Origin: Massilia sp. Root351
Lineage (GTDB): Bacteria > Pseudomonadota > Gammaproteobacteria > Burkholderiales > Burkholderiaceae_D
NCBI RefSeq assembly: GCF_001425045.1
Contig: NZ_LMDJ01000035.1
Location: 124,001 to 188,000, forward strand
Direction of reading: 5' to 3'
DNA length: 64,000 bases
Each line of letters begins with the position of its first letter. Positions within the stretch are counted from its first letter, which is position 1. The position numbers were made by a program, and so were the translations under genes. Below are positions 18,430 to 26,577 of the stretch, in pieces. Below the pieces are notes generated by a model that made no database searches, was not told the DNA's origin, and saw only the letters and a list, made by a program, of their open reading frames with translations.

Positions 18430-19472
18430 TCGTTGTTGTCCTGCACCGCGCCGTTGGCGGCGCTGGGGCTGGGGCTGGCGCCGGCGCCCATGCCGGCGCC
18501 GGCCGGCGGCGCGGCAACGATTTTCTTCAGGATGTTGAGCACCGATCCCATCGACCGCTCGAGCCGCATCATGCGCTCGTCCATGCCGTCCGGGTAGGCC
18601 GAATTGACCACCGCCATGTCGGCCTCGTCGACCTGCACTTTGGCCGGCTCCGGCGGCGCCTGGAATTCGGTGGCGATGTCCTTGATCACGTCTTCCACGT
18701 GGGCCCCGGTGAACTCGTGCAGCTCCTCCAGGAAACCCATCAGCAGCAAGCGGTCGCACAGCGCATTGGTCATGCGCGGGATGCCGCCGGTGTAGCTGAA
18801 GATGGCGGCGTGCGCCTCCGGCGTGAAGGCCGGGTCGTTGTTCCAGCCCACCGTGTGCAGGCGGTGCTCGATGTAGGCCTGGGTTTCCTGCGCGTCCATC
18901 GGCCCCAGGTGGTAGGTGGCGATCACGCGCTGGCGCAGCTGCTGCATGTCCGGGCTGTGCAGGGTGGCGCGGAACTCGGGCTGGCCCAGCAGGAAAGTCT
19001 GCAGCAGCGACTTGTCGTCGGTCTGGAAGTTCGACAGCATGCGCAGCTCTTCCACCGTGCGCGGCGTCAGGTTCTGCGCCTCGTCCACCACCAGCAGCGC
19101 GCGGCGGCCCTGCTGGTCGCAGGCGCGCAGGAAGGCTTCCAGCCGGGTCAGCAGCGTGCTCTTGCTGGCGTCTTCGCTGGGCAGGCCGAAGGCCGCCAGC
19201 ACCATGCGCAGCGTGTCTTCCGAGTTGAGCGCGGTGTTGACGATGTGCGCCGCCACGATCTGCTGCGAGGACAGCGTGTTGAGCATGTTGCGCACCAGCG
19301 TGGTCTTGCCGGCGCCGACTTCGCCGGTAATGACGATGAAGCCCTCGCCCTGCGACAGGCCATACTCCAGGTAAGCCATGGCCCGCTTGTGGCCCTTGCT
19401 GCCGAAGAAAAAATGCGGGTCCGGCCGCAGCCGGAACGGTTTGGCGCTAAGGCCGTAGTAACTTTCGTACAT
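18426..19472 (-). CDS. ExeA-like AAA ATPase, XrtA system-associated
   Basis: A cytoplasmic AAA-type ATPase of 348 residues (TIGR03015 type). The N-terminus MYESYYGLSAKPFRLRPDP is typical of the ExeA/GspA family. Walker A is GEVGAGKT at residues 50-57, Walker B is ALLVVDEAQ and sensor-like residues lie around LLGQPE. The C-terminal 60 residues are Pro/Ala/Gly-rich and include a short helix. ExeA energises outer-membrane assembly in type II secretion; by analogy this protein may help assemble the polysaccharide exporter. It shares a 4-base overlap with wecB. Confidence 0.92.
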   Translation of the reverse strand: MYESYYGLSAKPFRLRPDPHFFFGSKGHKRAMAYLEYGLSQGEGFIVITGEVGAGKTTLVRNMLNTLSSQQIVAAHIVNTALNSEDTLRMVLAAFGLPSEDASKSTLLTRLEAFLRACDQQGRRALLVVDEAQNLTPRTVEELRMLSNFQTDDKSLLQTFLLGQPEFRATLHSPDMQQLRQRVIATYHLGPMDAQETQAYIEHRLHTVGWNNDPAFTPEAHAAIFSYTGGIPRMTNALCDRLLLMGFLEELHEFTGAHVEDVIKDIATEFQAPPEPAKVQVDEADMAVVNSAYPDGMDERMMRLERSMGSVLNILKKIVAAPPAGAGMGAGASPSPSAANGAVQDNNE

Positions 19473-19487
19473 CCTTGCCAGACTCCA

Positions 19488-21062
19488 CTAGAACTGCTTG
19501 CTCACGGACGCCGAAATGGCGTTCTCGGTGTAGTCGCGCCCGGCGACTGCGGTCACGCCCTTGACCCGGCGCACTTCCAGGTTGCCGTTCACCTTGCGGG
19601 CGAACTGGCGCGTCAGGCTGAGCCTGATGGAGCGGTTGTTATCGCTGCGGTCCTGCGTCAGCGATTCGGACCGGTTGACGGTGCCGGTCAGATTGAGGCC
19701 GGTGCGCGGGGACAGGCGCCAGTTGAAGGTGGCGGTGGCGCCGCTCTGGCGCGTATTGTCGTTCAGCGTATTGGTCGAGCCGCCCAGCAGGCCGGCATCG
19801 ACGTCCAGCAGCGACAGGCCGTTGCGGCGCGAACTGACCAGCGCCAGCACCAGCGTGCCGCGCGCACTGTTGAAGGCGGCGGTGGCCTGCAGCTGTTTCT
19901 GCAGCATGTAGCGGTTGCTCAGGTAATTGATGCTGTTGGCCAGCGACGGCGGCAGGCCGGCGGCGATGATGTAGGCTTCAACCGCCTGGCGGCGCGCCGC
20001 CGCGTCCGGTATCTGGGCCTGGAACAGCTGGTCCAGCAGGGCGAAGGTATTGACCGCCGACGGCAGCTGGAACTGCGAGCGGGTGGTGGTGACGGCGTCG
20101 CTGTAGGTCAGCGACCAGACGCTGGTGCGGGTGCGGTGGTTGGCAGACAGGAAATAACTGTCGCCGAAGTAGCGCTTGCCCACGTTGAGCTGCACGCTGG
20201 TGCGCCCGCTGGGACGCCAGCTGCCGCCCACCGACCAGTTCTTGCCCTTGGTCACGCCGCCCAGCGACTGGTAGTCGTACTTATCGTAGCCGCCGGTCAC
20301 CGTCAGGGTCAGCTGCGGCGAATACAGGTAGTTCAACGTGCCCAGCATGTTCTGGCTGCTCGAGCTTTGCGCGATCGAGTCGTCCAGGTTCTGGCGCGTG
20401 TAGTACAGGTTCCAGCCGATCTGGCGGTAGGCGCTGCCGCTGGCCAGGTTCAAGGTCACTTGGTCGCTGGTGCTGGTGCCGAAATCGCTGCGGTCGGAAC
20501 TGACCCTGTCGCGCGCATAGCGCAGTTCGGCGTTGGCCTGCGAGCCGAAGCGGTGCAGCAGGTAGGGGCTGACGCGCCAGGTCTTGATCTCGCTGCTGAT
20601 GCCGGGCGCGAACGGGTTGGCCGGCGTGCCGCCGACGTTGGGGCCGAACGCCGACACGCCCTGCTCGGTGATGCTGGCGGTGCTGTCGAGGAACAGCATT
20701 TCGCTGATCAATTTGGCCTTCAAGTCGGCCTGCAGGTTCTGCTGGCCGCTGTTGGCGTTCTGGCCGTTCGGACCGCGCAGGTTCTCGTCGGCGTACTTGT
20801 AGAAATGCTTGTTGTAGCTGGCGCGAAAGTCGATGCGCGGCCCCTGGTTCTGCAGTACGAAGCCCGGCGACAGCTCGGTGATGAACTGGCTGCGCTCCTG
20901 GCCTTCGGCAGCCAGCATCACGTTATCGGTCCAGGTCTCGCGCAGGCTGGCGTTGGGGGCGAAGGTCCAGTCCGCGCGGCTGGGCTGCGCCAGCGACAGC
21001 GCAGCCAGGCCCACCGCTGCCGCCAATCCAGTGCGGCGCGGTTTAGCCATAGTGATAGTCAT
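19488..21062 (-). CDS. Outer-membrane beta-barrel protein, XrtA system-associated (TIGR03016 type)
   Basis: A secreted protein of 524 residues: a Lys/Arg-rich start, a hydrophobic stretch and a cleavage site near SRA-DW. The mature part alternates polar and hydrophobic residues with many aromatics (YNKHFYKYAD, GWNLYYTRQN, GGYDKYDY) and ends in Phe, the mark of an outer-membrane barrel. It is presumed to form the polysaccharide exit pore, since this family always lies between the tyrosine kinase and the ATPase in XrtA loci. Two start codons are possible (21062 and 21050); both overlap the end of the kinase gene, so translation is coupled. Confidence 0.9.
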   Translation of the reverse strand: MTITMAKPRRTGLAAAVGLAALSLAQPSRADWTFAPNASLRETWTDNVMLAAEGQERSQFITELSPGFVLQNQGPRIDFRASYNKHFYKYADENLRGPNGQNANSGQQNLQADLKAKLISEMLFLDSTASITEQGVSAFGPNVGGTPANPFAPGISSEIKTWRVSPYLLHRFGSQANAELRYARDRVSSDRSDFGTSTSDQVTLNLASGSAYRQIGWNLYYTRQNLDDSIAQSSSSQNMLGTLNYLYSPQLTLTVTGGYDKYDYQSLGGVTKGKNWSVGGSWRPSGRTSVQLNVGKRYFGDSYFLSANHRTRTSVWSLTYSDAVTTTRSQFQLPSAVNTFALLDQLFQAQIPDAAARRQAVEAYIIAAGLPPSLANSINYLSNRYMLQKQLQATAAFNSARGTLVLALVSSRRNGLSLLDVDAGLLGGSTNTLNDNTRQSGATATFNWRLSPRTGLNLTGTVNRSESLTQDRSDNNRSIRLSLTRQFARKVNGNLEVRRVKGVTAVAGRDYTENAISASVSKQF

Positions 21063-22053
21063 AGGTTTCGGTGCCGGGGAATTCTCGGGTCTTGTTGTAG
21101 ATCAGGTTCACATTGTTCAAGCCTTCGAGCTGGCTCAGCGCTTCCTTGACCGCGTGCTGGGTGGTGCGCTCGGCTTCCACCACCACCACGATCTGGCCCA
21201 TGTGGCCGGCCAGCACGTGCGCTTCGCTGGTCAGCAGCAGCGGCGGCGAATCGAAGATGACGATACGGTCCGGATAGCGGTTGGCGATCTCGTAGACCAG
21301 CGAGGTCATGGTCTGGCTGGCCAGCAGCTCGGTGGCGCGCGGGTTGCTGGTGCCGGCCGGCAGCAGGGTCAGCGTGTCGACGTTGGTGCGCAGCATGACG
21401 TCGGCCATGTCGACCTTCTCGTCCAGCAGCAGGTCCATCAGGCCGCGCTGGACCGGCAGGCCCAGCGTGCGCAGCACCGAAGGGCGCGCCACGTCGGCGT
21501 CCACCAGCAGCACCGTGTGGTCCAGCTCCATCGCGATGCTCATGGCCAGATTGATCGAGCAGAAGGTTTTTCCTTCGCCGGGCAGCGAGCTGGTGATCAT
21601 GATCAGGTTGCCCGGCTTCTCGCCGGCCGGGCGCGGGCCGAAGGCGCGCTTGATCAGCGGGCGCTTGATGACGCGGAAGTCCTCCACCAGGGTGGTGCGG
21701 CCGCCGGCGGCGGTAACCAGGCCGATGTCCTGCATGTGCTGCAAGTCCAGTTCCACGCGGCGCGGGCCGCGGCGCGGCGCGCCTTCGGCCACGGCGGCGT
21801 CGCCCGACGGGGCGGCTGCCGGAGCAGATGCCGCGGAGACGGCTGCAACCGGAGCGGCTGCGGGCGCGGGCGCGGCTGCGGCCACTGCGGCGGCGGGCGC
21901 AGCTTCCTGCGGGGCGGCGGCCATGGCGGCAGCCACGGCGGCGGCGTGGCCGGCGTCCTGGACGGCCGGGGCGGCCGCCGGCGCGGCGCTATCGGCGGCC
22001 GGCGCGTCCTTCGGGTGCTCTATGCGGCTGGCCGCGCGTTCAATAATGCTCAT
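21043..22053 (-). CDS. Tyrosine autokinase (CpsD/CapB-like), XrtA system-associated
   Basis: A cytoplasmic BY-kinase of 336 residues that works with the membrane chain-length protein encoded just upstream. Walker A is SSLPGEGKT at 155-163 and Walker A' is LLVDADVARPS at 182-192; a Walker B-like IVIFDSPP lies near 270. The C-terminus ends ETYDYHYG with three tyrosines, the autophosphorylation cluster. Unusually, residues 17-92 are almost entirely Ala/Pro with scattered Glu/Asp, a long low-complexity linker before the kinase. Phosphorylation cycles of the tail are expected to control polymer length or export. Confidence 0.93.
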   Translation of the reverse strand: MSIIERAASRIEHPKDAPAADSAAPAAAPAVQDAGHAAAVAAAMAAAPQEAAPAAAVAAAAPAPAAAPVAAVSAASAPAAAPSGDAAVAEGAPRRGPRRVELDLQHMQDIGLVTAAGGRTTLVEDFRVIKRPLIKRAFGPRPAGEKPGNLIMITSSLPGEGKTFCSINLAMSIAMELDHTVLLVDADVARPSVLRTLGLPVQRGLMDLLLDEKVDMADVMLRTNVDTLTLLPAGTSNPRATELLASQTMTSLVYEIANRYPDRIVIFDSPPLLLTSEAHVLAGHMGQIVVVVEAERTTQHAVKEALSQLEGLNNVNLIYNKTREFPGTETYDYHYG

Positions 22054-22072
22054 CGGATTCCCCGTGGATCTA

Positions 22073-23611
22073 TCAGATTGGTTTCAGCAGCAAAGCCGCC
22101 ATCACGCCGCCATAGGCGGTAAACAGCACCGCCACCGCGGCGCTGAAGGCGTACAGCCGGCGCCGGCGGCGCACTTTTTGCTGCTCGGTCCAGTTCATGC
22201 TGATGGTGCCCAGGATGGGAACGCCGGTAATGCTGCGCAAGGCGGACTGGCTGACAAAGGTCGGCCGGATCTGGCTCATCAGCAGCGCCACGCCCAGGCC
22301 CATCAGCAAGGCTGCGCCGAACACCATGGACATCAGGCGCGGACGGTTGGGGCCGATCGGCAAGGTCGATGCGGTGGGCGGGTCGATCACGCGGAAGCTC
22401 AGCATGTCGGTGGCCGAAGTCAGGTCGCCGGACAGGCGGGCCGCCTCGCGGCGCTCCACCAGCTTGCTGTAGTTTTCCTTGTTGATCTGGTAGTCCCGGT
22501 TCAGCTGCGCCAGCTGGGCTTCGACTTCCGGCGCCGCCGTGCTCTGGCCGCGCAAACGGCCCAGACGCGCACTGTACTCGTCCACGCGCGCCTTCAGCGA
22601 CGCCACGCGCGCTTCCTCCACCGACAGCGCGACGTTCATCTGCTGCATCATGGGGCTGTAGTTGATGCCGGGATCGGCGCTGCGCACGCGCTTCTTGGCT
22701 TCTTCCTTCTTGCGCGCTTGCAGTTGCGCCAGCAGGCGGCGGTTCGACACGATGTCGGGATGCTCTTCCGTGAACTGCAGGCGCAGCGCGTCCAGATTCT
22801 TTTCGACGGTCTGGATGCGGCCGTCGAGTTCCGGATTCAAGCCTTCATCCTGCTGCGGGATGGCCTGGGTCAGCGGGGCCGGCTCTTCGCCGCCCATCTG
22901 GCGCTTGATGGCGTTGCGGGCCTGCTCGGCCTCGGCCAATTCCAGGCGCGCCGCGTTCAGCTTGTCGGCCATGTCGGCCAGGGTGCTGCTGTAGTCGGTG
23001 CCCTGGCGCGGCAACAGGCCCATGTTCTGGATCTTGAAGTCTTTCAGCGCGTTCTCGCCGGCGGCCAGCTTTTCCTCGTAGCTCTTGATCTGGTCTTCAA
23101 TGAACTGCACCGCCTTGTCCGACTCCAGCTTCTTGCCGCCGAAGCTGCCTTCGACGAACAGGGTCAGCAGCGATTGCACGATCTGCTTGCCCAGCTTGGG
23201 ATCGGGATTGTTATAGGAAATGGTGTAGATGTCGTCGCGCTCGGTGCCGGTCACCTTGATCTGCGCGGTCAGCTCGTCGACCAGTTTTTCGTGCTCCTGC
23301 ACCGTCTTGGTCTTGATGTCCAGGTCGACGCTGCGCATGACCTTTTCCACATTGGGACGGCTGATCAGCGTGCGGCGCATGAATTGCACCTGCTGTTCCA
23401 CGTTGGGCACGCTGGTCATGCCCGACAGCAAGGGCCGCAGAATGCTTTGCGTATCGACGTACACGCGCGCCGACGCCTGATAATCGTCGGGCATCCGGTA
23501 GACCACCGCCCAGCCAACGACCGCCACCACCCAGGAGATCGCCACGGCGTACCAGCGGTACTTGCCGATAGCTTTGAGGAAGGTTAAGAGCAGTGCCTGT
23601 AATTCCGCCAT
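22073..23611 (-). CDS. Wzz-type chain-length determinant, XrtA system-associated
   Basis: A polysaccharide co-polymerase of 512 residues (TIGR03007 type) in the inner membrane. One helix is near residues 19-38 and another near 425-445, with a third hydrophobic segment at about 488-510. Between them lies a periplasmic Wzz domain (about 40-130) and long coiled coils (about 165-260 and 270-380) rich in Glu/Lys/Arg/Leu. The PxxP-like element before the second helix (DPPTASTLPIGPNRP) is typical. It is the first gene of the 13-kb leftward XrtA operon, 19 bases before the kinase gene. Together they set chain length and energise export. Confidence 0.94.
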   Translation of the reverse strand: MAELQALLLTFLKAIGKYRWYAVAISWVVAVVGWAVVYRMPDDYQASARVYVDTQSILRPLLSGMTSVPNVEQQVQFMRRTLISRPNVEKVMRSVDLDIKTKTVQEHEKLVDELTAQIKVTGTERDDIYTISYNNPDPKLGKQIVQSLLTLFVEGSFGGKKLESDKAVQFIEDQIKSYEEKLAAGENALKDFKIQNMGLLPRQGTDYSSTLADMADKLNAARLELAEAEQARNAIKRQMGGEEPAPLTQAIPQQDEGLNPELDGRIQTVEKNLDALRLQFTEEHPDIVSNRRLLAQLQARKKEEAKKRVRSADPGINYSPMMQQMNVALSVEEARVASLKARVDEYSARLGRLRGQSTAAPEVEAQLAQLNRDYQINKENYSKLVERREAARLSGDLTSATDMLSFRVIDPPTASTLPIGPNRPRLMSMVFGAALLMGLGVALLMSQIRPTFVSQSALRSITGVPILGTISMNWTEQQKVRRRRRLYAFSAAVAVLFTAYGGVMAALLLKPI

Positions 23612-23900
23612 ATTGTCTATCTCGCCTAATGAATTGCTGCGCGCATCGTACTTGCTTAAAATGCATCAAATCGCACCTATGATACATGAGTTTGCAAGCC
23701 ATGTTACTACTAAATGGCGCCGCATCCGCCCCCTGTGTGGCAGCCGACAGACAGCTTTGCGCATTTAACTCCGTGAAATATCTATTTCCAAAGAGGCAAG
23801 CATAATTGTGACACAAGCGGCGCCGGAATTGTTGTGCGAAAGACAGCTAATTGCAGCAAAAATCTGCTATCGTTGTTGCGCCATGACTACATAGAGCATT
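23612..23900. promoter_or_regulatory. Divergent intergenic region upstream of the XrtA operon and the protease gene
   Basis: A gap of 289 bases, noticeably richer in A and T than the flanking genes, between head-to-head transcription units. It must hold the XrtA operon promoter. I could not assign a convincing -35/-10 pair. The only GG-N10-GC spacing on the leftward strand (about 23756-23778) lacks the rest of the sigma-54 consensus. No TGTCGA-N6-TTACA motif was seen here. Confidence 0.4.
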
Positions 23901-24686
23901 ATGAATTTCCGCCCATCACTAATATTACTTTGGAGCATCGTCTGCGCCGGATTTTCGACGCTGGCGCCGTTCGCCGCGGGCGCCGACTTGTCCACCGTGA
24001 TTGCCGCAGTCAAGCCCTCGGTGGTGGGGGTCGGCAGCTACCAGCGCTTGCGCAGCCCGGCCGCCGTGTTCAACGGCACCGGCGTGGTGCTGGGCGACGG
24101 CTTGAGCGTGGTCACCAATGCCCACGTGGTGCCGGAATTCAGCGACGGCGACCAGAAGGAAACGCTGGGCGTGCTGATCGCCGGCGAAGGCACGGCCTTC
24201 AGTTTCCGCCCGGCCACCGTGGTGGCGGTCGATAAGGAACACGACCTGGCTCATTTGCGCCTGAGCGGCGCGCCGCTGCCGGCGCTCAAGCTGGGCGACT
24301 CGTCCGGGCTGCGCGAAGGACGCGAGCTGGCCTTCACCGGTTTTCCGCTGGGCATGGTGCTGGGCCTGCATCCGGTCACCCACCGCGCCATGCTGTCGGC
24401 CATCACCCCCATCATCCTGCCGTCGGCCAATTCGCGCCAGCTCGACGCGCGCGCCGTGGCCGCGCTGCAGCGCGCGCCCTTCAACATCCTGCAACTGGAC
24501 GGCACCGCCTACCCCGGCAGTAGCGGCAGCCCGCTGTACGACCCGGCCGACGGCAGCGTGGTCGGCATCATCAACATGGTGTTCATCAAGGGGCTGAAAG
24601 AAAGCGCCATCACCAGCCCCAGCGGCATCACCTACGCCATTCCGGCGCGCTATGTGCAGGAACTGTTGCAGAGAAAAGTGCCCTGA
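23901..24686 (+). CDS. Secreted trypsin-like serine protease (HtrA-like, no PDZ)
   Basis: A 261-residue exported protein with a signal peptide ending near AAGA-DL (about residue 28). The trypsin-like triad is complete: His75 in VTNAHVV, Asp115 in DKEHDLAHL and Ser208 in GSSGSP. It ends right after the protease fold, so unlike DegP/HtrA it has no PDZ domain. It sits between the chain-length gene (divergent) and the export lipoprotein gene, a position usually occupied by nothing in XrtA loci. A role in processing or quality control of envelope proteins of the export machine is inferred from position only. Confidence 0.85.
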   Translation: MNFRPSLILLWSIVCAGFSTLAPFAAGADLSTVIAAVKPSVVGVGSYQRLRSPAAVFNGTGVVLGDGLSVVTNAHVVPEFSDGDQKETLGVLIAGEGTAFSFRPATVVAVDKEHDLAHLRLSGAPLPALKLGDSSGLREGRELAFTGFPLGMVLGLHPVTHRAMLSAITPIILPSANSRQLDARAVAALQRAPFNILQLDGTAYPGSSGSPLYDPADGSVVGIINMVFIKGLKESAITSPSGITYAIPARYVQELLQRKVP

Positions 24687-24815
24687 CAAAAATTTTAGCC
24701 CGGTCCCGGCTATCGCCGCAGGGGCTGGTATAGAATAGGCATGCAAAAATGCTACATAAAATACCATGCATCTTGCCCAAAAGAATTTCAGAATTTCCTA
24801 TCCCAAGAAGAGGAC

Positions 24816-25436
24816 ATGCACGTGAACACTCCCATGACGAAATGGCTGGCCTGCGGCGCCCTGGCGCTATCCGCGCTGGCACTCGGCGGCTGCGCCACCA
24901 AGCAAGTGCTGCCGCAAGAAGCGACGCCGGCCACCGATTACCTGATCGGCCCGGGCGACAACCTCAGCATCGTCGTGTGGCGCAATCCGGAAGTGTCGCA
25001 AGGCGTGCCGGTACGCCCCGACGGCAAGATCACCACCCCGCTGGTGGAAGACCTGCAAGCCAGCGGCAAGACCTCCACCGAACTGGCGCGCGACATTGAG
25101 AAGGCGCTGTCGAAGTTCATCCAGCAGCCGGTGGTAACGGTGATTGTGACCGGTTTCGTCGGCGTGTACAGCGAACAGATCAAGGTGATCGGCCAGGCCG
25201 CCCGCCCGCAGGCACTGCCCTACCGGCGCGACATGTCGCTGCTGGACGTGCTGATCGCGGTCGGCGGCGTCACCGACTTTGCCGCCGGCAACCGCGCCAT
25301 CATCCTGCGCACTGTGGACGGCAAACAACAAAAGCTGAACGTGCGCCTGAATGACCTGATCAAGGACGGCGACATTTCGGCCAACCTGCCGATGCGCCCG
25401 GGCGACGTGCTGGTGGTGCCGGAGAGCTACTTCTGA
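24816..25436 (+). CDS. Polysaccharide export lipoprotein (Wza/EpsD-like), XrtA system-associated
   Basis: A 206-residue outer-membrane-associated lipoprotein of the Poly_export/SLBB family (TIGR03027 type). The lipobox LGGC places the acylated Cys at residue 26. The Poly_export domain (about 40-125) begins YLIGPGDNLSIVVWRNPE, and one SLBB domain (about 130-200) follows. The start at 24816 is supported by a purine-rich AAGAAGAGGA site; an in-frame ATG at 24741 would put an implausible polar leader before the signal peptide. In most XrtA loci this gene directly precedes the chain-length gene on the same strand; here it is on the other strand beyond the protease gene. Confidence 0.93.
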   Translation: MHVNTPMTKWLACGALALSALALGGCATKQVLPQEATPATDYLIGPGDNLSIVVWRNPEVSQGVPVRPDGKITTPLVEDLQASGKTSTELARDIEKALSKFIQQPVVTVIVTGFVGVYSEQIKVIGQAARPQALPYRRDMSLLDVLIAVGGVTDFAAGNRAIILRTVDGKQQKLNVRLNDLIKDGDISANLPMRPGDVLVVPESYF

Positions 25437-25452
25437 TACTCTCGCGACATAG

Positions 25453-25470
25453 TGTCGAGAATTCTTACAG
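25453..25470 (+). promoter_or_regulatory. Candidate PrsR enhancer site TGTCGA-N6-TTACAG
   Basis: TGTCGA, six bases, then TTACAG. The same arrangement occurs twice upstream of the PEP-CTERM gene (30717-30734 and 30863-30880). It lies about 95 bases upstream of the sigma-54-like promoter at 25564, a normal distance for a bound enhancer protein. Assignment to PrsR is inferred from the presence of that activator in the window. Confidence 0.6.
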
Positions 25471-25520
25471 TTTTTGCGGTAGAGTCGCCAGGTTATGGCA
25501 CGGCACCAGGGATTTTTCGC

Positions 25521-25541
25521 TAACTCCTTGATTTATATCAA
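25521..25541. promoter_or_regulatory. IHF-consensus site overlapping a perfect FNR/Anr-type palindrome
   Basis: On the minus strand 25521-25533 reads AATCAAGGAGTTA, a full match to the IHF consensus WATCAANNNNTTR. On either strand 25528-25541 reads TTGAT-N4-ATCAA, a full match to the FNR/Anr consensus. It lies between the upstream enhancer-like motif and the sigma-54-like promoter, where IHF bends DNA in many sigma-54 systems. Sequence alone cannot decide which protein uses it. Confidence 0.55.
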
Positions 25542-25563
25542 GTTCCGTGTACACCAAGTGAAT

Positions 25564-25579
25564 GGGAACAAATATTGCT
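25564..25579 (+). promoter_or_regulatory. Candidate sigma-54 promoter of the Cys-rich/HprK locus
   Basis: GGGAACA-N4-TTGCT against consensus TGGCACG-N4-TTGCW: the invariant GG and GC are exactly ten bases apart, the -12 element is perfect and AC of the -24 element is kept. Transcription would begin near 25590, about 50 bases before the GTG start at 25640. Confidence 0.55.
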
Positions 25580-25639
25580 TTGTTTCCCTTCATAACCAGA
25601 CCTTGGCCTCCGGGCCGACCGCTTACCTAGGATACAGAC

Positions 25640-26266
25640 GTGGCTAACTCAGAACAGCACAACGGCGACAACGGCGCTACGCCGCCGCCATCCGCAGCGT
25701 CCGGCACGGCCGCCGAAGCCGGCGCGGCCAAACCGGCGTTCGCCGGTGCCGCGCGGCGCCGCTTCGCCACCAAGGGCGCGGCTGCGGTCGGCGCCATCCT
25801 GACCGTGAAAAGCCAGCCGGGCATGGCGTGCAGCATCTGCCATTCGCCGTCCGGTTTCGCGTCGGGCAACCTGAACAGCCGCGCGCCGGAAGCCGTGGTA
25901 TGCGAGGGCCTGTCGCCCGGCTACTGGAAGAACCACACCGGTTCCTGGCACTCAAGCTGCGCGCCCAGCATGAAGTTCCAGCGGCGTTTCAATTGCTCGA
26001 GCAGCAGCGGCTTCTACAACAAGAGCATGCTGACCATGCTGTCGCACCAGGATTGCGACCAAGACAATGTCGCCATGCACATCGTGGCGGCCTACCAGAA
26101 CGCGCTCAAGGGCTACACCTCCTTCCTCAAGCCGGACCGCGTGCAGGCGATCTGGAACGAATACTGGCGCACCGGCGGCTCGGGCCGCGGCTATTACACC
26201 CCCATGGCCGGCAAGAAATGGTACGGCCCGCAAATCGTCGCCTACCTGCGCGGCACCATGGACTGA
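25640..26266 (+). CDS. Cys-rich protein with Tat-like leader, unknown function
   Basis: I do not recognise this 208-residue protein as a characterised family. Start GTG 25640 is preceded by AGGA with seven bases spacing. Residues 1-38 are polar and Ala/Pro-rich. Residues 38-62 look like a Tat leader set deep in the protein: ARRRFATKG, then a moderately hydrophobic AAAVGAILTV, then a possible AMA-like end. After it come CSIC (Cys64, Cys67) and Cys88, 107, 119 and 139. GYWKNH (94-99) is a motif I know from scattered secreted proteins of unknown role. It is followed by PqqD-like, HprK-like and nucleotidyltransferase genes, so it could be the substrate of that set. The upstream DNA has a sigma-54-type control region. 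Confidence 0.75.
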   Translation: MANSEQHNGDNGATPPPSAASGTAAEAGAAKPAFAGAARRRFATKGAAAVGAILTVKSQPGMACSICHSPSGFASGNLNSRAPEAVVCEGLSPGYWKNHTGSWHSSCAPSMKFQRRFNCSSSSGFYNKSMLTMLSHQDCDQDNVAMHIVAAYQNALKGYTSFLKPDRVQAIWNEYWRTGGSGRGYYTPMAGKKWYGPQIVAYLRGTMD

Positions 26267-26298
26267 CACGGCCGCATGCTGACTGAGCCGGTTTTGCC

Positions 26299-26577
26299 AT
26301 GTGGCGCCTGATGGCTGGCCAGCGGCTGCGCAGCCGCAGCTGGGATGGCGAAGAGTTCGTGCTGTACAACAATCTGTCGGGCGATACCCATCTGCTTGAC
26401 GCCGCTTCCATTGAAGTCCTGAACGCGCTGCAGCGCGGCGCGGCCGGTACGGCCGTGCTCGCTGACGCCCTGCAGCTCGACAGCACCGAGCTGGCCCAGC
26501 TGGAGGAACTGCTGGACGAGCTGCGCGCCCTCAACCTGGTGGAAGCGTCCGGCACGCTGGACCCGCGCGCATGCTGA
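26299..26577 (+). CDS. PqqD-like protein of the HprK-related kinase A locus
   Basis: A 92-residue winged-helix protein of the PqqD/RiPP-recognition-element type. It has the usual pattern: an N-terminal segment with VLYNNLSGDTHLLDAASIEV, where the aromatic/Asn turn precedes the first helix, then LLDELRALNLVE at the C-terminal strand-helix. PqqD proteins bind leader peptides and hand them to modifying enzymes. The same arrangement with an HprK-related kinase is known as a conserved pair of unknown function. Its end overlaps the kinase start by 7 bases. Confidence 0.8.
   Translation: MWRLMAGQRLRSRSWDGEEFVLYNNLSGDTHLLDAASIEVLNALQRGAAGTAVLADALQLDSTELAQLEELLDELRALNLVEASGTLDPRAC

Noticed and set aside
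24726..24740. TGGTATA-N4-AGGCA before the export lipoprotein, GG-N10-GC spacing
   Set aside because: Spacing fits sigma-54 but the -12 TTGC is not kept and no enhancer motif is near; it could equally be a sigma-70 -10 (TATAGAAT).
25441..25470. Possible stem-loop terminator after the export lipoprotein gene
   Set aside because: Only a five-base CGACA/TGTCG stem, overlapping the enhancer-like motif, with the T-run offset by a dozen bases.
25496..25511. Perfect -24 element TGGCACG upstream of the Cys-rich gene
   Set aside because: The matching position for GC at -12 reads GG, so it cannot be a working sigma-54 promoter; the element at 25564 is better.
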